From the NCBI GenBank assembly GCA_046262355.1, contig JBHEMX010000009.1, forward strand, positions 1-40,666: DNA of 40,666 nucleotides, given 5' to 3'. The position numbers and the translations under genes were made by a program. Source of the DNA: DATADD01 sp046262355 (GTDB taxonomy: Bacteria; Actinomycetota; CADDZG01; WHSQ01). The notes beneath the pieces are model-generated. The model was given only the letters and a program-made list of their open reading frames with translations. It was not told the origin of the DNA and searched no databases. Shown here one piece after another: positions 8,824 to 16,788 of this stretch (its first letter is position 1; each line of letters opens with the position of its first letter).

Positions 8824-9694
8824 GGGCGCCCACCTCCGTGCCCGAGTCGAGCTCGGTGAACGTCCGCTGCGCCAGACCTGCGACGATGCGGCCGGGACCC
8901 ATGTCGTCGAAGTCGCGCACGCCCTGGTACCACAGCCATTCCAGCGATTCCCGCCAGCGGACCCTGGTCGAGAGCTGCTGCACGAGCAGCTCGACGATGT
9001 GATCGGGCGCGCCGTGGGGGCGCGCCGTGACGTTGGACAGCACGGGCACGGCAGGAACCTGCACCGAAACGCCTTCGAGCGTGCGGCGCAGCGGGCTCTC
9101 CGCGGGCGCCATCGCGACCGTGTGGAAGGGTCCGGAGACCTCGAGCAACACCGAGCGTCCACCCCGGGCGCGCACCACCGCGGCGGCGTCGGCGAGACCC
9201 TTCTCACTTCCCGCTACGACGGTCTGAGCCGGCGCGTTGTCGTTGGCGACCTGAACGCCGGTGCGCTCGGCGATGTCCTCCACGGCGCTGAGCTCGAGGC
9301 CGAGCACGGCTGCCATGCCTCCGGCGGAGGATTTCGATGCGGCCATCATGGCCTCGGCCCGCACGTTCACGCAGCGCAAACCGTCCTCGAAGCTCATGGC
9401 GCCGCCGGCCACGAGCGCGGCGTACTCCCCGAGGCTATGGCCCGCGAGGAAGTCTAGGGTCGGGCGCTCTTGCTCGGCGCGCCGGTACGCCGTCAACGAA
9501 GCCGTATAGATCGCCGGCTGCGCGAGCGATGTCGGCAGCATCGCGCCTTTGCGCCGCGCCGCGATCTCGACCTTGCGGCGGAGGTTGAAGCCGAGCACGT
9601 CGGACGCCGCCTCGAGCAGAGGGTCTCCGCTCACCAGCGCGTCGAGAACCGTGCGGGCGGGGATCCCCTGGCCCGGGAAGAGGCCGACGATCAT
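8816..9694 (-). CDS. fabD: Malonyl-CoA:ACP acyltransferase
   Basis: Transfers malonyl groups from CoA to AcpP, supplying the extender for FabH and FabF. The 292-residue product begins MIVGLFPGQG and has the nucleophile elbow GHSLGE (S87) and the second catalytic residue H191 in SGPFHTVAMAP; the conserved LAQPAIY lies at 57-63. The ATG at 9694 overlaps the upstream small membrane protein stop by 4 bases. The open frame to 10183 upstream is a shadow. Length is slightly short of the usual 300-310 but complete at both ends. Confidence 0.96.
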   Translation of the reverse strand: MIVGLFPGQGIPARTVLDALVSGDPLLEAASDVLGFNLRRKVEIAARRKGAMLPTSLAQPAIYTASLTAYRRAEQERPTLDFLAGHSLGEYAALVAGGAMSFEDGLRCVNVRAEAMMAASKSSAGGMAAVLGLELSAVEDIAERTGVQVANDNAPAQTVVAGSEKGLADAAAVVRARGGRSVLLEVSGPFHTVAMAPAESPLRRTLEGVSVQVPAVPVLSNVTARPHGAPDHIVELLVQQLSTRVRWRESLEWLWYQGVRDFDDMGPGRIVAGLAQRTFTELDSGTEVGARA

Positions 9695-9939
9695 GCTGCG
9701 CTTCCCCGCCGCAGGCGGCGCCGCACGCCCAGGACCGCGACGCCCGCGGCACCCACGGCGCCGGCGACGGTCCCCGCGAAGAGCCAGCGACCGTGGCCAT
9801 CGCTCGATCCCGCGTCGATCACTCCGAGAGGCGAGATCGATGCCTCTCGGAGCGCGGCAAGCAGACTCTCGGCGAAAGCCTCTCGAGGCCACGTGTTGCC
9901 CAGTGCCGCACGAAGCGCCGAGTCGAGTGATGCGGTCAT
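9691..9939 (-). CDS. Small single-pass membrane protein of unknown function
   Basis: An 82-residue product with an amphipathic, charged N-terminal half (1-50) and one hydrophobic segment (about 53-71, LFAGTVAGAVGAAGVAVLG) followed by a basic tail with RRRLRR. It overlaps the sigma factor stop and the fabD start by 4 bases each, so all three are translationally coupled. The position directly after an ECF-type sigma gene is where an anti-sigma factor is often found, but there is no zinc-binding HxxxCxxC motif, and the positive-inside rule would put the N-terminal half outside the cytoplasm. Function unknown; anti-sigma or membrane anchor roles are speculation. Confidence 0.8.
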   Translation of the reverse strand: MTASLDSALRAALGNTWPREAFAESLLAALREASISPLGVIDAGSSDGHGRWLFAGTVAGAVGAAGVAVLGVRRRLRRGSAA

Positions 9940-10511
9940 GCAATGTCCTTTCCGTCGAGGGCCTTACGTAGACGTGCTCGGGCGCGGTGAAGAAGGATCC
10001 GTACGGCACCCCGGCTGCGGTCCGTGATGTCGGCGACCTCCTCGATCGAGAAGTCCTGGATGTAGCGCAGCGCAACCACCTCTCTCTGTGCCGGAGGCAG
10101 TGCCGCCACCGTGTCCCACACGAGGCCGCGCGCCTCGCCGACGATGACCTGGGACGCAGGAGACGGCGTGGGGTCGATCTCATCGGGCATATCGTCGGAG
10201 ACGACGGGCGACCGACCGGCGCGCTCTCGCCACGTCGACAACGAGTTGTGCGCGATGCGAAAGACCCACGACGAGTAAGAGCCCTCTGCGCGATACGTCC
10301 CAGCCGACGACAACGCCTTGAAGAAGACGTGAGCCGTGAGGTCCTCGGCGGTTGCGTCGTCGGGTACCTGCGACCGCACGAAGCGGTACACCGGGCAGAG
10401 ATAACGCCGGTAGAGCTCGGCGAAGGCCTCGAAGTCCTTCGGCGCTCGCTCTGCCAGCGTCTCGTCGTCCACCTCGGTGAACAGGTCCATGTCTAAGGCG
10501 CGAGCCTGCAT
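9936..10511 (-). CDS. RNA polymerase sigma factor, ECF-like sigma-70 family
   Basis: A 191-residue (or 184, from the ATG at 10490) regulator with the two-domain ECF layout: region 2 (about 25-95, FAELYRRYLCPVYRFV and TYRAEGSYSSWVFRIAHN) and region 4 (about 135-185, LPPAQREVVALRYIQDFS, then a helix-turn-helix in EEVADITDRSRGAV). It heads the fatty-acid operon and is translationally coupled to a small membrane protein and fabD. This suggests control of, or co-regulation with, membrane lipid synthesis; the target promoters are not known. Three TACCCC motifs (GGGGTA on the coding strand) lie in its upstream region. Confidence 0.93.
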   Translation of the reverse strand: MQARALDMDLFTEVDDETLAERAPKDFEAFAELYRRYLCPVYRFVRSQVPDDATAEDLTAHVFFKALSSAGTYRAEGSYSSWVFRIAHNSLSTWRERAGRSPVVSDDMPDEIDPTPSPASQVIVGEARGLVWDTVAALPPAQREVVALRYIQDFSIEEVADITDRSRGAVRILLHRARARLRKALDGKDIA

Positions 10512-10724
10512 GCGATGCGCATACCCCTCTCTTGTCGGACCAGACGCCTACCCCAGCCTGATGGGCGAGCCTTACCCCCTTCAGACTCGGCTATGGCCGC
10601 GGCTGTTACATGCCGGAGGGAAGTTTCTCGGATCCGCGTCCGCAACCCTCCGGCCGAGATCCCTATTCCTTCCCTGATGGTTCGTTCCTGATAGGGAGAT
10701 ACTGGAAGCTAACGTCCCCTTGGC

Positions 10725-11033
10725 ATGATGACGCCCATGCAAGAGACGATCGCACCCGAACGCCGCGTCGACGGCGACGTCGAAGAGGCCTTCGAGCTCG
10801 ACAAGCCGTGGCTGGTCGTGGTGTGGAACGATCCCATAAACCTCATGGCCTACGTAACCTGGGTCCTGCAGAAGCTGTTCGGGTACCCCGAGGCAAAGGC
10901 CGCGAAGTTGATGCTTCAGGTGCACAACGAGGGCAGAGCGGTGGTCTCGAGCGGCGCGCGCGAGAAGGCCGAGCTCGACTGCTTCCGCCTCCACGCCCAC
11001 GGGTTGTGGGCGACCATCGCCAAGAGCGACTGA
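10725..11033 (+). CDS. clpS: ATP-dependent Clp protease adaptor ClpS
   Basis: Adaptor that delivers N-degron substrates to the Clp protease. The product is up to 102 residues, with ATG codons at 10725, 10728 and 10737 as possible starts. The ClpS core is clear: PWLVVVWNDPINLMAYVTWVL (the W-N-D substrate-pocket region), FGYPEAKAAKLMLQVHNEGRAVV and a C-terminal ARLHAHGLWATI-like strand (FRLHAHGLWATI). Its stop overlaps the start of the DUF2017 gene by one base (TGATG), the standard actinobacterial arrangement. Confidence 0.95.
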   Translation: MMTPMQETIAPERRVDGDVEEAFELDKPWLVVVWNDPINLMAYVTWVLQKLFGYPEAKAAKLMLQVHNEGRAVVSSGAREKAELDCFRLHAHGLWATIAKSD

Positions 11034-11527
11034 TGCCGGCCCTCGAAGAGCGCGCCGACGGCTCGGCCCTGCTGCGACTGGACGAGACCGAGAGCGACAT
11101 GCTGCGCCGGCTGGTCGAGGAGATGAAGGCCCTCCTCGAGGTCGGCATGTCGGGCGATCCGGTGCTCGAGCGACTCTTCCCCGACGCGTACGAGGACCCG
11201 ACCGAGGCGCAGTCCTACAGGGATCTGACGGGAGACGATCTGATGAGCGCCAAGGTCGAGGCGCTCGAGGCCGTTCGGGCGACGCTCGGCGAACGTGGTG
11301 GGGCGGTCTTGGCGCTCGACGCGGCCAACGTCGATGCGTGGCTCCCGATACTCACGGATCTCCGTTTGGCGATCGGCACGCGCCTCGACGTCGACGATCA
11401 GGGGATGCAGCGGGCACCCGCACCGGGCGACCCGTCGGCGGCGGCCCTGTCGGTCCTTCATTGGCTCGGGCGGGTCCAGCAGACGATCGTTGAGGTCCGG
11501 CTCACGCGCGCGCTCGACGAAGCATGA
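11033..11527 (+). CDS. DUF2017 family protein
   Basis: A 164-residue soluble, acidic, mostly helical protein. Members of DUF2017 are commonly found directly after clpS in Actinobacteria, and the segment DETESDMLRRLVEEMKALLE near the N-terminus, the central RDLTGDDL and the C-terminal LHWLGRVQQTIVEVRL fit that family. The start ATG at 11033 overlaps the clpS stop, and its own stop overlaps bcp by 4 bases. A function in regulated proteolysis is suggested by context only. Confidence 0.85.
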   Translation: MPALEERADGSALLRLDETESDMLRRLVEEMKALLEVGMSGDPVLERLFPDAYEDPTEAQSYRDLTGDDLMSAKVEALEAVRATLGERGGAVLALDAANVDAWLPILTDLRLAIGTRLDVDDQGMQRAPAPGDPSAAALSVLHWLGRVQQTIVEVRLTRALDEA

Positions 11528-11991
11528 CGCAGCTACACGAAGGCGACCCGGCGCCCGACTTCGAGCTCCGCGACGGGGACGGCAAGACGTGGCGCCTATC
11601 TCGACTGCGCGGCGATCCGGTCGTCGTCTACTTCTATCCGGCCGACGACACTCCAGGGTGCACCAGGCAGGCATGTGACTTCCGCGACGCGCGCAACGTG
11701 TTCCAGGACGCGGGCTATACGGTTCTGGGGATCAGCCCGCAGGGAGCAAGGTCCCATCGCACGTTCACACAGAAGTACGCCTTGAACTTCCCGTTGCTGA
11801 TAGACGAGGACTACACGGTCGCACAGGCGTACGGTGTCAAGGCCACCAAGAGACGGTTCTTCAAGAACGTGCCTCTCGATGTCGTGCGCTCGACGTTCGT
11901 CGTCGACCGCGAGGGGCGGATCGCCGAAGCGCTCTACGGCGTCTCCGGCAAGGGTCATGTCGCCGAGCTGCGAGGGTTGCTCGAGATCTGA
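11524..11991 (+). CDS. bcp: Thioredoxin-dependent thiol peroxidase (Bcp/PrxQ family)
   Basis: Cytosolic peroxiredoxin reducing hydrogen and organic peroxides. The 155-residue product shows the PrxQ active site YPADDTPGCTRQACDFRD with the peroxidatic C46 and the resolving C51 five residues later, as in atypical two-Cys enzymes. The remaining fold (GISPQGARSHRTFTQKYALNFPLLID) is standard. It overlaps the DUF2017 gene by 4 bases and ends 15 bases before the convergent nfo gene. Confidence 0.96.
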   Translation: MTQLHEGDPAPDFELRDGDGKTWRLSRLRGDPVVVYFYPADDTPGCTRQACDFRDARNVFQDAGYTVLGISPQGARSHRTFTQKYALNFPLLIDEDYTVAQAYGVKATKRRFFKNVPLDVVRSTFVVDREGRIAEALYGVSGKGHVAELRGLLEI

Positions 11992-12006
11992 CCCTGGCGC
12001 ACGCTG

Positions 12007-12768
12007 CTACAAACGCTTGCGCAGCACTGCCATGTCTTCTGCGATGTTCGGCCACGGCGTCTCACATATCACGACGGGTGCGCCGGAGGCCTTGACCATG
12101 GCTATGAGCGCGTCTTCGTCGATGTGTCCATCCGCGAAGTTCGCGTGACGATCCGCGCCTGTTCCGGGCGGATCCCTGGAGTCGTTCACGTGCAGAACAT
12201 CGATGCGCCCCGTCGCTTCGAGGGTGCGCGCGACGACATCGTCGAGATCCTCGCCCGCGGCATGTGCGTGACACGTGTCAAAGCAGAAGCCGACGTCGAA
12301 CTCCTCGAGGTGACTCCAGAGCTCCGCAAGCACGTCGATGCGGCGGGCCATCGCGTTGGTTCCACCGGCGGTGTTCTCGATGAGGATCGGCACCTCGCTG
12401 TGAAGCTCCTCGAAGACCTTGCGCCAACGACGGAAACCCCGGTGCACGCCATCCTCGGCATGACCCGCATGAACGATTACCCCTGCCGCACCGACCTTCG
12501 CGGACATCTCGAGCGTGTCGGCGAGGATCTTGCGCGAGGGGATGCGCACGCGATTGTTCGGCGAGGCCACGTTGATCAGGTAGGGCGCGTGCACGTAGAT
12601 CGGCAGGGAAGAGGCTCTCAGCTCCTGTGCGTCGGTGCGCTCGGGCGGCTTCTTCCACGACTGAGGAGGGCCGACGAACATCTGCAGACACTCCGCCTCG
12701 ACGAGGGCCGCCGCCTCGAGCGGATCGTCGGATGGAACGTGAGCACCGATGATCATGGCCGTCATCAT
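12007..12768 (-). CDS. nfo: Deoxyribonuclease IV (apurinic/apyrimidinic endonuclease, TIM barrel)
   Basis: Base-excision-repair endonuclease cutting 5' of abasic sites. The 253-residue protein has the TIM-barrel metal ligands of the family: IGAHVPS near the start, YVHAPYLINVASPN, GVIVHAGH, ILIENTAGG, FDTCHAHAAGEDLD, HVNDSRDPPGTGADRHANFADGHI and ICETPW. Starts at 12768, 12765 or 12756 are possible; the last gives MIIGAHV, the typical N-terminus, so the true start may be 4 residues inside. It is transcribed with ychF and arginase but separated from ychF by about 97 bases. Confidence 0.95.
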   Translation of the reverse strand: MMTAMIIGAHVPSDDPLEAAALVEAECLQMFVGPPQSWKKPPERTDAQELRASSLPIYVHAPYLINVASPNNRVRIPSRKILADTLEMSAKVGAAGVIVHAGHAEDGVHRGFRRWRKVFEELHSEVPILIENTAGGTNAMARRIDVLAELWSHLEEFDVGFCFDTCHAHAAGEDLDDVVARTLEATGRIDVLHVNDSRDPPGTGADRHANFADGHIDEDALIAMVKASGAPVVICETPWPNIAEDMAVLRKRL

Positions 12769-12865
12769 CCTCGCGCCGCGGCGCCGCGAGCCGGCGCCTG
12801 AGGTCCTTGCGGCCCAACCCGGGCGACGTGTCGCAGCGGCGTGATCCGCGCAGCCGCCGGATGGC

Positions 12866-13846
12866 TCATACGGCGAAGCGGATGTTCATCACGTCGCCCT
12901 CGGCGACGACGTAGTCCTTGCCCTCGACGCGCAGCCGGCCCGCGGACTTCGCTGCGTCCCAGGAGCCCGCCGCCACGAGATCGTCGTAGCTCACGACCTC
13001 GGCCCGGATGAAGCCTCTGGCGAGGTCCGAGTGGATCGCCCCGGCGGCCTGAGGCGCGCGCGCCCCCCGCGGCACCTCCCAAGCGCGCGTCTCGTCCTCC
13101 CCCGTCGTGAGGAACGTGATGAGGTCGAGCGCGCGGTAGCACGCCGCCACGACTCGCTGAAGCCCCGGCTCCTCGATGCCGAAGCCGGCGAGCAGCTCGG
13201 CGGCTTCGGCGGGCTCGACCCCGGCCACCTCGGCCTCCAGCGCAGCGCTTACGCGGATGGCACCGTCGGGAACAGTTACCGCTCCAGACGGGCCCTCCTC
13301 GACGTTCGCGACGGCGATCCAGGGCTTGAGCGTCAGGGGTCCGTAGCCCCGCAGAACCTTGCGCGCCGCCTCGTCGAGGTCACCCGCGCGCAGCGGGTGT
13401 TCAGAGTCCAAGAGCGCGTGGGCACGCTCGAGCACATCGACCTCGATCCCACCCTCCTGGGAGCTCTTCGCCCTCTTTGTCGCCTTGAGCAGTCCGCTCT
13501 CCACGCTCGCCAGGTCCGCGACCATGAGTTCGGTCTCGACGTCGGCCAGCTCGGCCTTGGGATCGGGATCGGGCCCGAAGCCCCGCAGCACGATGCAGAG
13601 CGCATCGACCTGCCGATACTCGGCGATGCCCTGGGCCGTGAGGCCCCCAGGGACGTCGACGAAGCGCACCTTGGCCGGGACGACCTTGCGCGACCTCTCC
13701 ATGCGCGCAAGGACGTCGACCCGAGCGTCGGGCACGTCCACGACGGCCTGGTTGGCGCGGCCCCCGACGGATCCCGAGCGCGTCAAAGCAGTGAACAGCG
13801 TCGACTTACCCGAGTACGGCAGCCCCACGATGCCCACGTCCCTCAT
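12866..13846 (-). CDS. ychF: YchF/Obg-like GTPase/ATPase, divergent short form
   Basis: P-loop NTPase of the YchF group, which binds ribosomes and hydrolyses ATP or GTP. The 326-residue product has a G1 loop GLPYSGKST (8-16; YchF normally GLPNVGKST), a G3-like DVPGGL, an NVEE motif in place of NKxD/NMxE, and a TGS/DUF933-type C-terminal domain with TGEDETRAWEVPRGARAPQAAG-IHSDLARGFIRAEVV and VEGKDYVVAEGDVMNIRF. YchF is usually about 360 residues, and the GEGLGNxFL segment after G3 is missing here. Assignment to the family is firm because of the C-terminal domain; full functional equivalence to YchF is less certain. Confidence 0.88.
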   Translation of the reverse strand: MRDVGIVGLPYSGKSTLFTALTRSGSVGGRANQAVVDVPDARVDVLARMERSRKVVPAKVRFVDVPGGLTAQGIAEYRQVDALCIVLRGFGPDPDPKAELADVETELMVADLASVESGLLKATKRAKSSQEGGIEVDVLERAHALLDSEHPLRAGDLDEAARKVLRGYGPLTLKPWIAVANVEEGPSGAVTVPDGAIRVSAALEAEVAGVEPAEAAELLAGFGIEEPGLQRVVAACYRALDLITFLTTGEDETRAWEVPRGARAPQAAGAIHSDLARGFIRAEVVSYDDLVAAGSWDAAKSAGRLRVEGKDYVVAEGDVMNIRFAV

Positions 13847-13910
13847 GCCCGAACCCTACGACGGAGGTCCGCCGCCCCCGCCGCCGTCGCTCGTCGGGCG
13901 CGTGGCGGCG

Positions 13911-14810
13911 TCAGAGGATGCTTGCGCCGAGCGCGCTCACGATCAGGTCCACCGCCAGCTCCGCCGTCGCATTGGCGTTATCGAGGGTCGGGTTGACCTC
14001 GACCACCTCGAGCGAGGTCATCATGTTCGTCTCGGCGAGGAGCTCCATCGCGAGGTGGGCCTCGCGATAGGAGAGCCCGCCCCTCACCGGAGTTCCGACG
14101 CCTGGGGCGATCTCCGGGTCGCACACGTCCACGTCGAGCGAGAGGTGCACGAAGCCCGGGCCGTGAACGACCATGAGGGCCTCGTTCATGACCGAGGCGA
14201 TGCCCCTGCGGTCGATGTCCTCCATGGTCAGCACGCACAGGTTCCGCTCCCTGATGAGCGCCTTCTCGCCCGCATCGAGCTGACGGACCCCGACGACGGC
14301 GCAGCGCGCGCGTTCGACCCACGGAGGAGGCTCGAAACCGTCGAGGACGAAGCCGCACTCCCCGAGAGCGGCGGCGAGTGGCATCCCGTGCACGTTGCCC
14401 GAGGGCGAGGTGGCGGGACGGTTCAGGTCCCCGTGCGCGTCGACCCACAGGAGGCCGCCCGAGCCGTGGACGGAGCTCAGTCCGGCGAGCGTCCCCATCG
14501 CTATCGAGTGATCGCCGCCGAGCACCAGCGGGACCCGGCCGTCCCGAGCGACACCCGCGACCTGGAACGCTATCTGTGCGCACGAAGCGAGGATCTCTGC
14601 CAGGTAGCGGGCGTGCTCATCCTGTTCAACAGCGACCTCGGGGATCTCGGCGCTCACGTTGCCCCGATCGACGACTTCCGTCCCGAGGGCCCCGAGCCGC
14701 TCCGCAAGTCCCGAGATGCGGATGGCGCTCGGCCCCATGTCCACTCCACGGCGCGCCGCCCCGAGATCGAGAGGGGCGCCCACTATCGACACGCGCTTAC
14801 CGTCGGTCAT
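13911..14810 (-). CDS. rocF: Arginase family enzyme, probably arginase
   Basis: Binuclear manganese ureohydrolase, most likely converting L-arginine to ornithine and urea. The 299-residue protein has all metal ligands: H101 in GGDHSIAMG, D124-x-H126-x-D128 in WVDAHGDLN, and D226-x-D228 in SLDVDVCDP, followed by PGVGTPVRGGLSYREAHL. The RGGLSYRE segment is closer to arginase than to agmatinase. The open frame reaches 15071 but the start at 14810 (MTDGKRVSIVGAPLDLGAARRG) matches the family. Divergent from the SDR gene with 73 bases between. Confidence 0.92.
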   Translation of the reverse strand: MTDGKRVSIVGAPLDLGAARRGVDMGPSAIRISGLAERLGALGTEVVDRGNVSAEIPEVAVEQDEHARYLAEILASCAQIAFQVAGVARDGRVPLVLGGDHSIAMGTLAGLSSVHGSGGLLWVDAHGDLNRPATSPSGNVHGMPLAAALGECGFVLDGFEPPPWVERARCAVVGVRQLDAGEKALIRERNLCVLTMEDIDRRGIASVMNEALMVVHGPGFVHLSLDVDVCDPEIAPGVGTPVRGGLSYREAHLAMELLAETNMMTSLEVVEVNPTLDNANATAELAVDLIVSALGASIL

Positions 14811-14883
14811 GCGAGAGATAATCCTGCATCCTCGTGCTGCGCGCCGGACCAGAGGGACCGGACCAGAGGGAAAGGAACACCTG

Positions 14884-15648
14884 ATGACGATCGCGAGGCG
14901 GGGCGTGGCTGTGGTGACGGGAGCCTCGAGCGGCATCGGCGCCGCGACGGCTCTGAGGCTCGCGAGCGAGGGTTTCTCTGTGGTGTTGGGGGCGCGCCGC
15001 ATCGACCGGTTGCAAGAGGTGGCGCGGCGCTGCGGCGGGCGAGCTTTGGAGCTCGACGTGACCGATCCCACGTCGGTCGAAGCCTTCGGCGCCGAGGTTC
15101 AGGGCGCCCGCGTGCTCGTCAACAACGCCGGGCTCGCATCTGGTCTCGAGCCCATCGCGGGGATCGACGAGGGACGGGTCGAGCAGATGTGGGCCACCAA
15201 CGTCATGGGCCTGCTACGCGTTACTCGGTCGTTGCTTCCGACGATCGAAGCGTCCGGCGACGGCCACATCGTGAACGTCAGCTCGATCGCCGCGTTCGAA
15301 ACCTATCCGGGGGGCGCCGGCTACACCGCGTCCAAGCACGCCGCGCGCGCGATCACGAGGACGCTGAGGGTCGAGCTCCTCGGACGCCCCGTGCGCGTGA
15401 CGGAGATCGCGCCGGGGCACGTGGATACCGAGTTCGCGCTGGTGCGCTTCGACGGCGACGCCGACAAGGCGCGCGCGACATACGAGGGCTTCACGCCGCT
15501 GGCGGCGGAGGATGTCGCCGACTGCATCGCTTGGGCCGTGACGAGACCGGCCAACGTCAACATCGACGAGATCGTGGTGCGCGCCAGAGCACAGGCCAAC
15601 GCCACGACGATCGCCCGGGGATCCGGGGAGAAGGAAGGAGGGACCTAG
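14884..15648 (+). CDS. SDR-family NAD(P)-dependent oxidoreductase
   Basis: A 254-residue short-chain dehydrogenase with GASSGIG (13-19), NNAG, catalytic NVSSIAAFETYPGGAGYTASK and the PG-motif IAPGHVDTEF. The pattern of the C-terminal EDVADCIAWAVTRPANVNIDEIVVRA resembles the YdfG/classical NADP-dependent serine/3-hydroxy acid dehydrogenase group. Start at 14884 is chosen because GGAAAGGA lies just upstream; the frame is open from 14659 but that part is antisense to arginase. The stop overlaps the convergent terC stop by 4 bases. Substrate unknown. Confidence 0.9.
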   Translation: MTIARRGVAVVTGASSGIGAATALRLASEGFSVVLGARRIDRLQEVARRCGGRALELDVTDPTSVEAFGAEVQGARVLVNNAGLASGLEPIAGIDEGRVEQMWATNVMGLLRVTRSLLPTIEASGDGHIVNVSSIAAFETYPGGAGYTASKHAARAITRTLRVELLGRPVRVTEIAPGHVDTEFALVRFDGDADKARATYEGFTPLAAEDVADCIAWAVTRPANVNIDEIVVRARAQANATTIARGSGEKEGGT

Positions 15649-16613
15649 GTGTGTTCCTGTTGTTGCTTCTCGGCCTCTTCGTCGATCTCTTTCCCTTCCT
15701 TGGGAGGGATCTTCAAAGATAGGACGGTCGTTGCCCCGAGCACGACGACGATCACGGCCAGAGAGAGCCATATCGGGACTTCGACGTGGACGGCTTCGAG
15801 CAGCATCTTGACGCCCACGAACGCAAGCACGATGGCGAGGCCGTAGTTGAGTAGGTGCAGCCGATCCATGCCGCCCGCCAGCAGGAAGTAGAGCGCGCGC
15901 AGACCAAGGATCGCGAAGACGTTCGACGTCAGCACGATGAAGGGCTCGCGCGTCACGCCGAAGATAGCAGGGATCGAATCCACCGCGAAGATGATGTCGG
16001 TGAACTCGATGAACAGCAGCACGATGAACAGAGGCGTGGCAAGGCGCTTGCCGTTCTCGACGGTGAAGAGCTTCTGACCATCGAAGTTGTGAGTCGTCGG
16101 GAAGCGTTTACGCGCGAACTTGAGCACCGGGTTGTTCTCGGGATGGATGTTCTCGGTGGCACCACGCGCTATCCGGTATGCCGTGAAGATCAGGAAGGCC
16201 CCGAACACATAGATGACCCAATCGAAGTTGTTGATCAAAGCGGTCCCTGCGGCGATGAAGATGCCACGGAAGATGATCGCTCCCAGGATGCCGAAGAACA
16301 ACACCTGATGCTGATAGGCGCGCGGGATGCTGAAGTAAGTGAAGATGACGACGAAGACGAACATGTTGTCGACCGAGAGCGAGTACTCGATCAGGTAGCC
16401 GGCGAAGTACTCACCGGCGAGCTTGCTTCCCTCCAAGATCCAGATGCCGATGCCGAAGGCCACCGCCAGCACGACCCAGACGCCGACCCAGGTCGCCGCC
16501 TCCTTGACGCTTTGTTCATGCTCCTCGGCATGAAAGAACTTGAGGTCGATCAGCAACATCGCGATGACGAACGCGATGAAACCTGCGTAGAACTGCCACC
16601 CTACGTCCAACAT
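15645..16613 (-). CDS. TerC family integral membrane protein
   Basis: Polytopic membrane protein (322 residues) of the TerC/Alx family, linked to metal (manganese, tellurite) homeostasis. About seven to nine hydrophobic segments are visible, with the family motifs IEYSLSVDNMFVFVVIF (about 85-105) and IEFTDIIFAVDSIPAIFGVT (about 210-230), whose acidic residues are the likely metal ligands. The C-terminus is charged and cytosolic (KIPPKEGKEIDEEAEKQQQ). The ATG at 16613 is preceded by GGAGG twice within 16 bases, which fixes the start; the open frame to 16889 is a shadow. No yybP-ykoY manganese riboswitch was recognised upstream. Confidence 0.94.
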   Translation of the reverse strand: MLDVGWQFYAGFIAFVIAMLLIDLKFFHAEEHEQSVKEAATWVGVWVVLAVAFGIGIWILEGSKLAGEYFAGYLIEYSLSVDNMFVFVVIFTYFSIPRAYQHQVLFFGILGAIIFRGIFIAAGTALINNFDWVIYVFGAFLIFTAYRIARGATENIHPENNPVLKFARKRFPTTHNFDGQKLFTVENGKRLATPLFIVLLFIEFTDIIFAVDSIPAIFGVTREPFIVLTSNVFAILGLRALYFLLAGGMDRLHLLNYGLAIVLAFVGVKMLLEAVHVEVPIWLSLAVIVVVLGATTVLSLKIPPKEGKEIDEEAEKQQQEHT

Positions 16614-16788
16614 GCCTCCAGAACCTCCAGCCGGCCGGGCCCCTGGTGAGGTTTGGCTCCCAGGATAGGCCCAACCACACCAAGCCGCGCGTGTGCCGTG
16701 CTGTGCCGAACGAGCCGGAGCCGCAGCCCCGGAGCGCCAGCGGCCGGCTTGCCAAGACGGCGCCTCAAAGCAACGTAATGTAGCGCCC

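Noticed and set aside
13359..15722. A 787-codon open frame on the plus strand
   Set aside because: It is antisense to ychF and arginase and runs out of frame through the SDR gene. Its amino-acid composition is that of a GC-rich shadow, without domain or ribosome site.
16614..16788. yybP-ykoY manganese riboswitch upstream of terC
   Set aside because: TerC genes often have one, but the conserved loop sequences could not be found in this leader on the minus strand.
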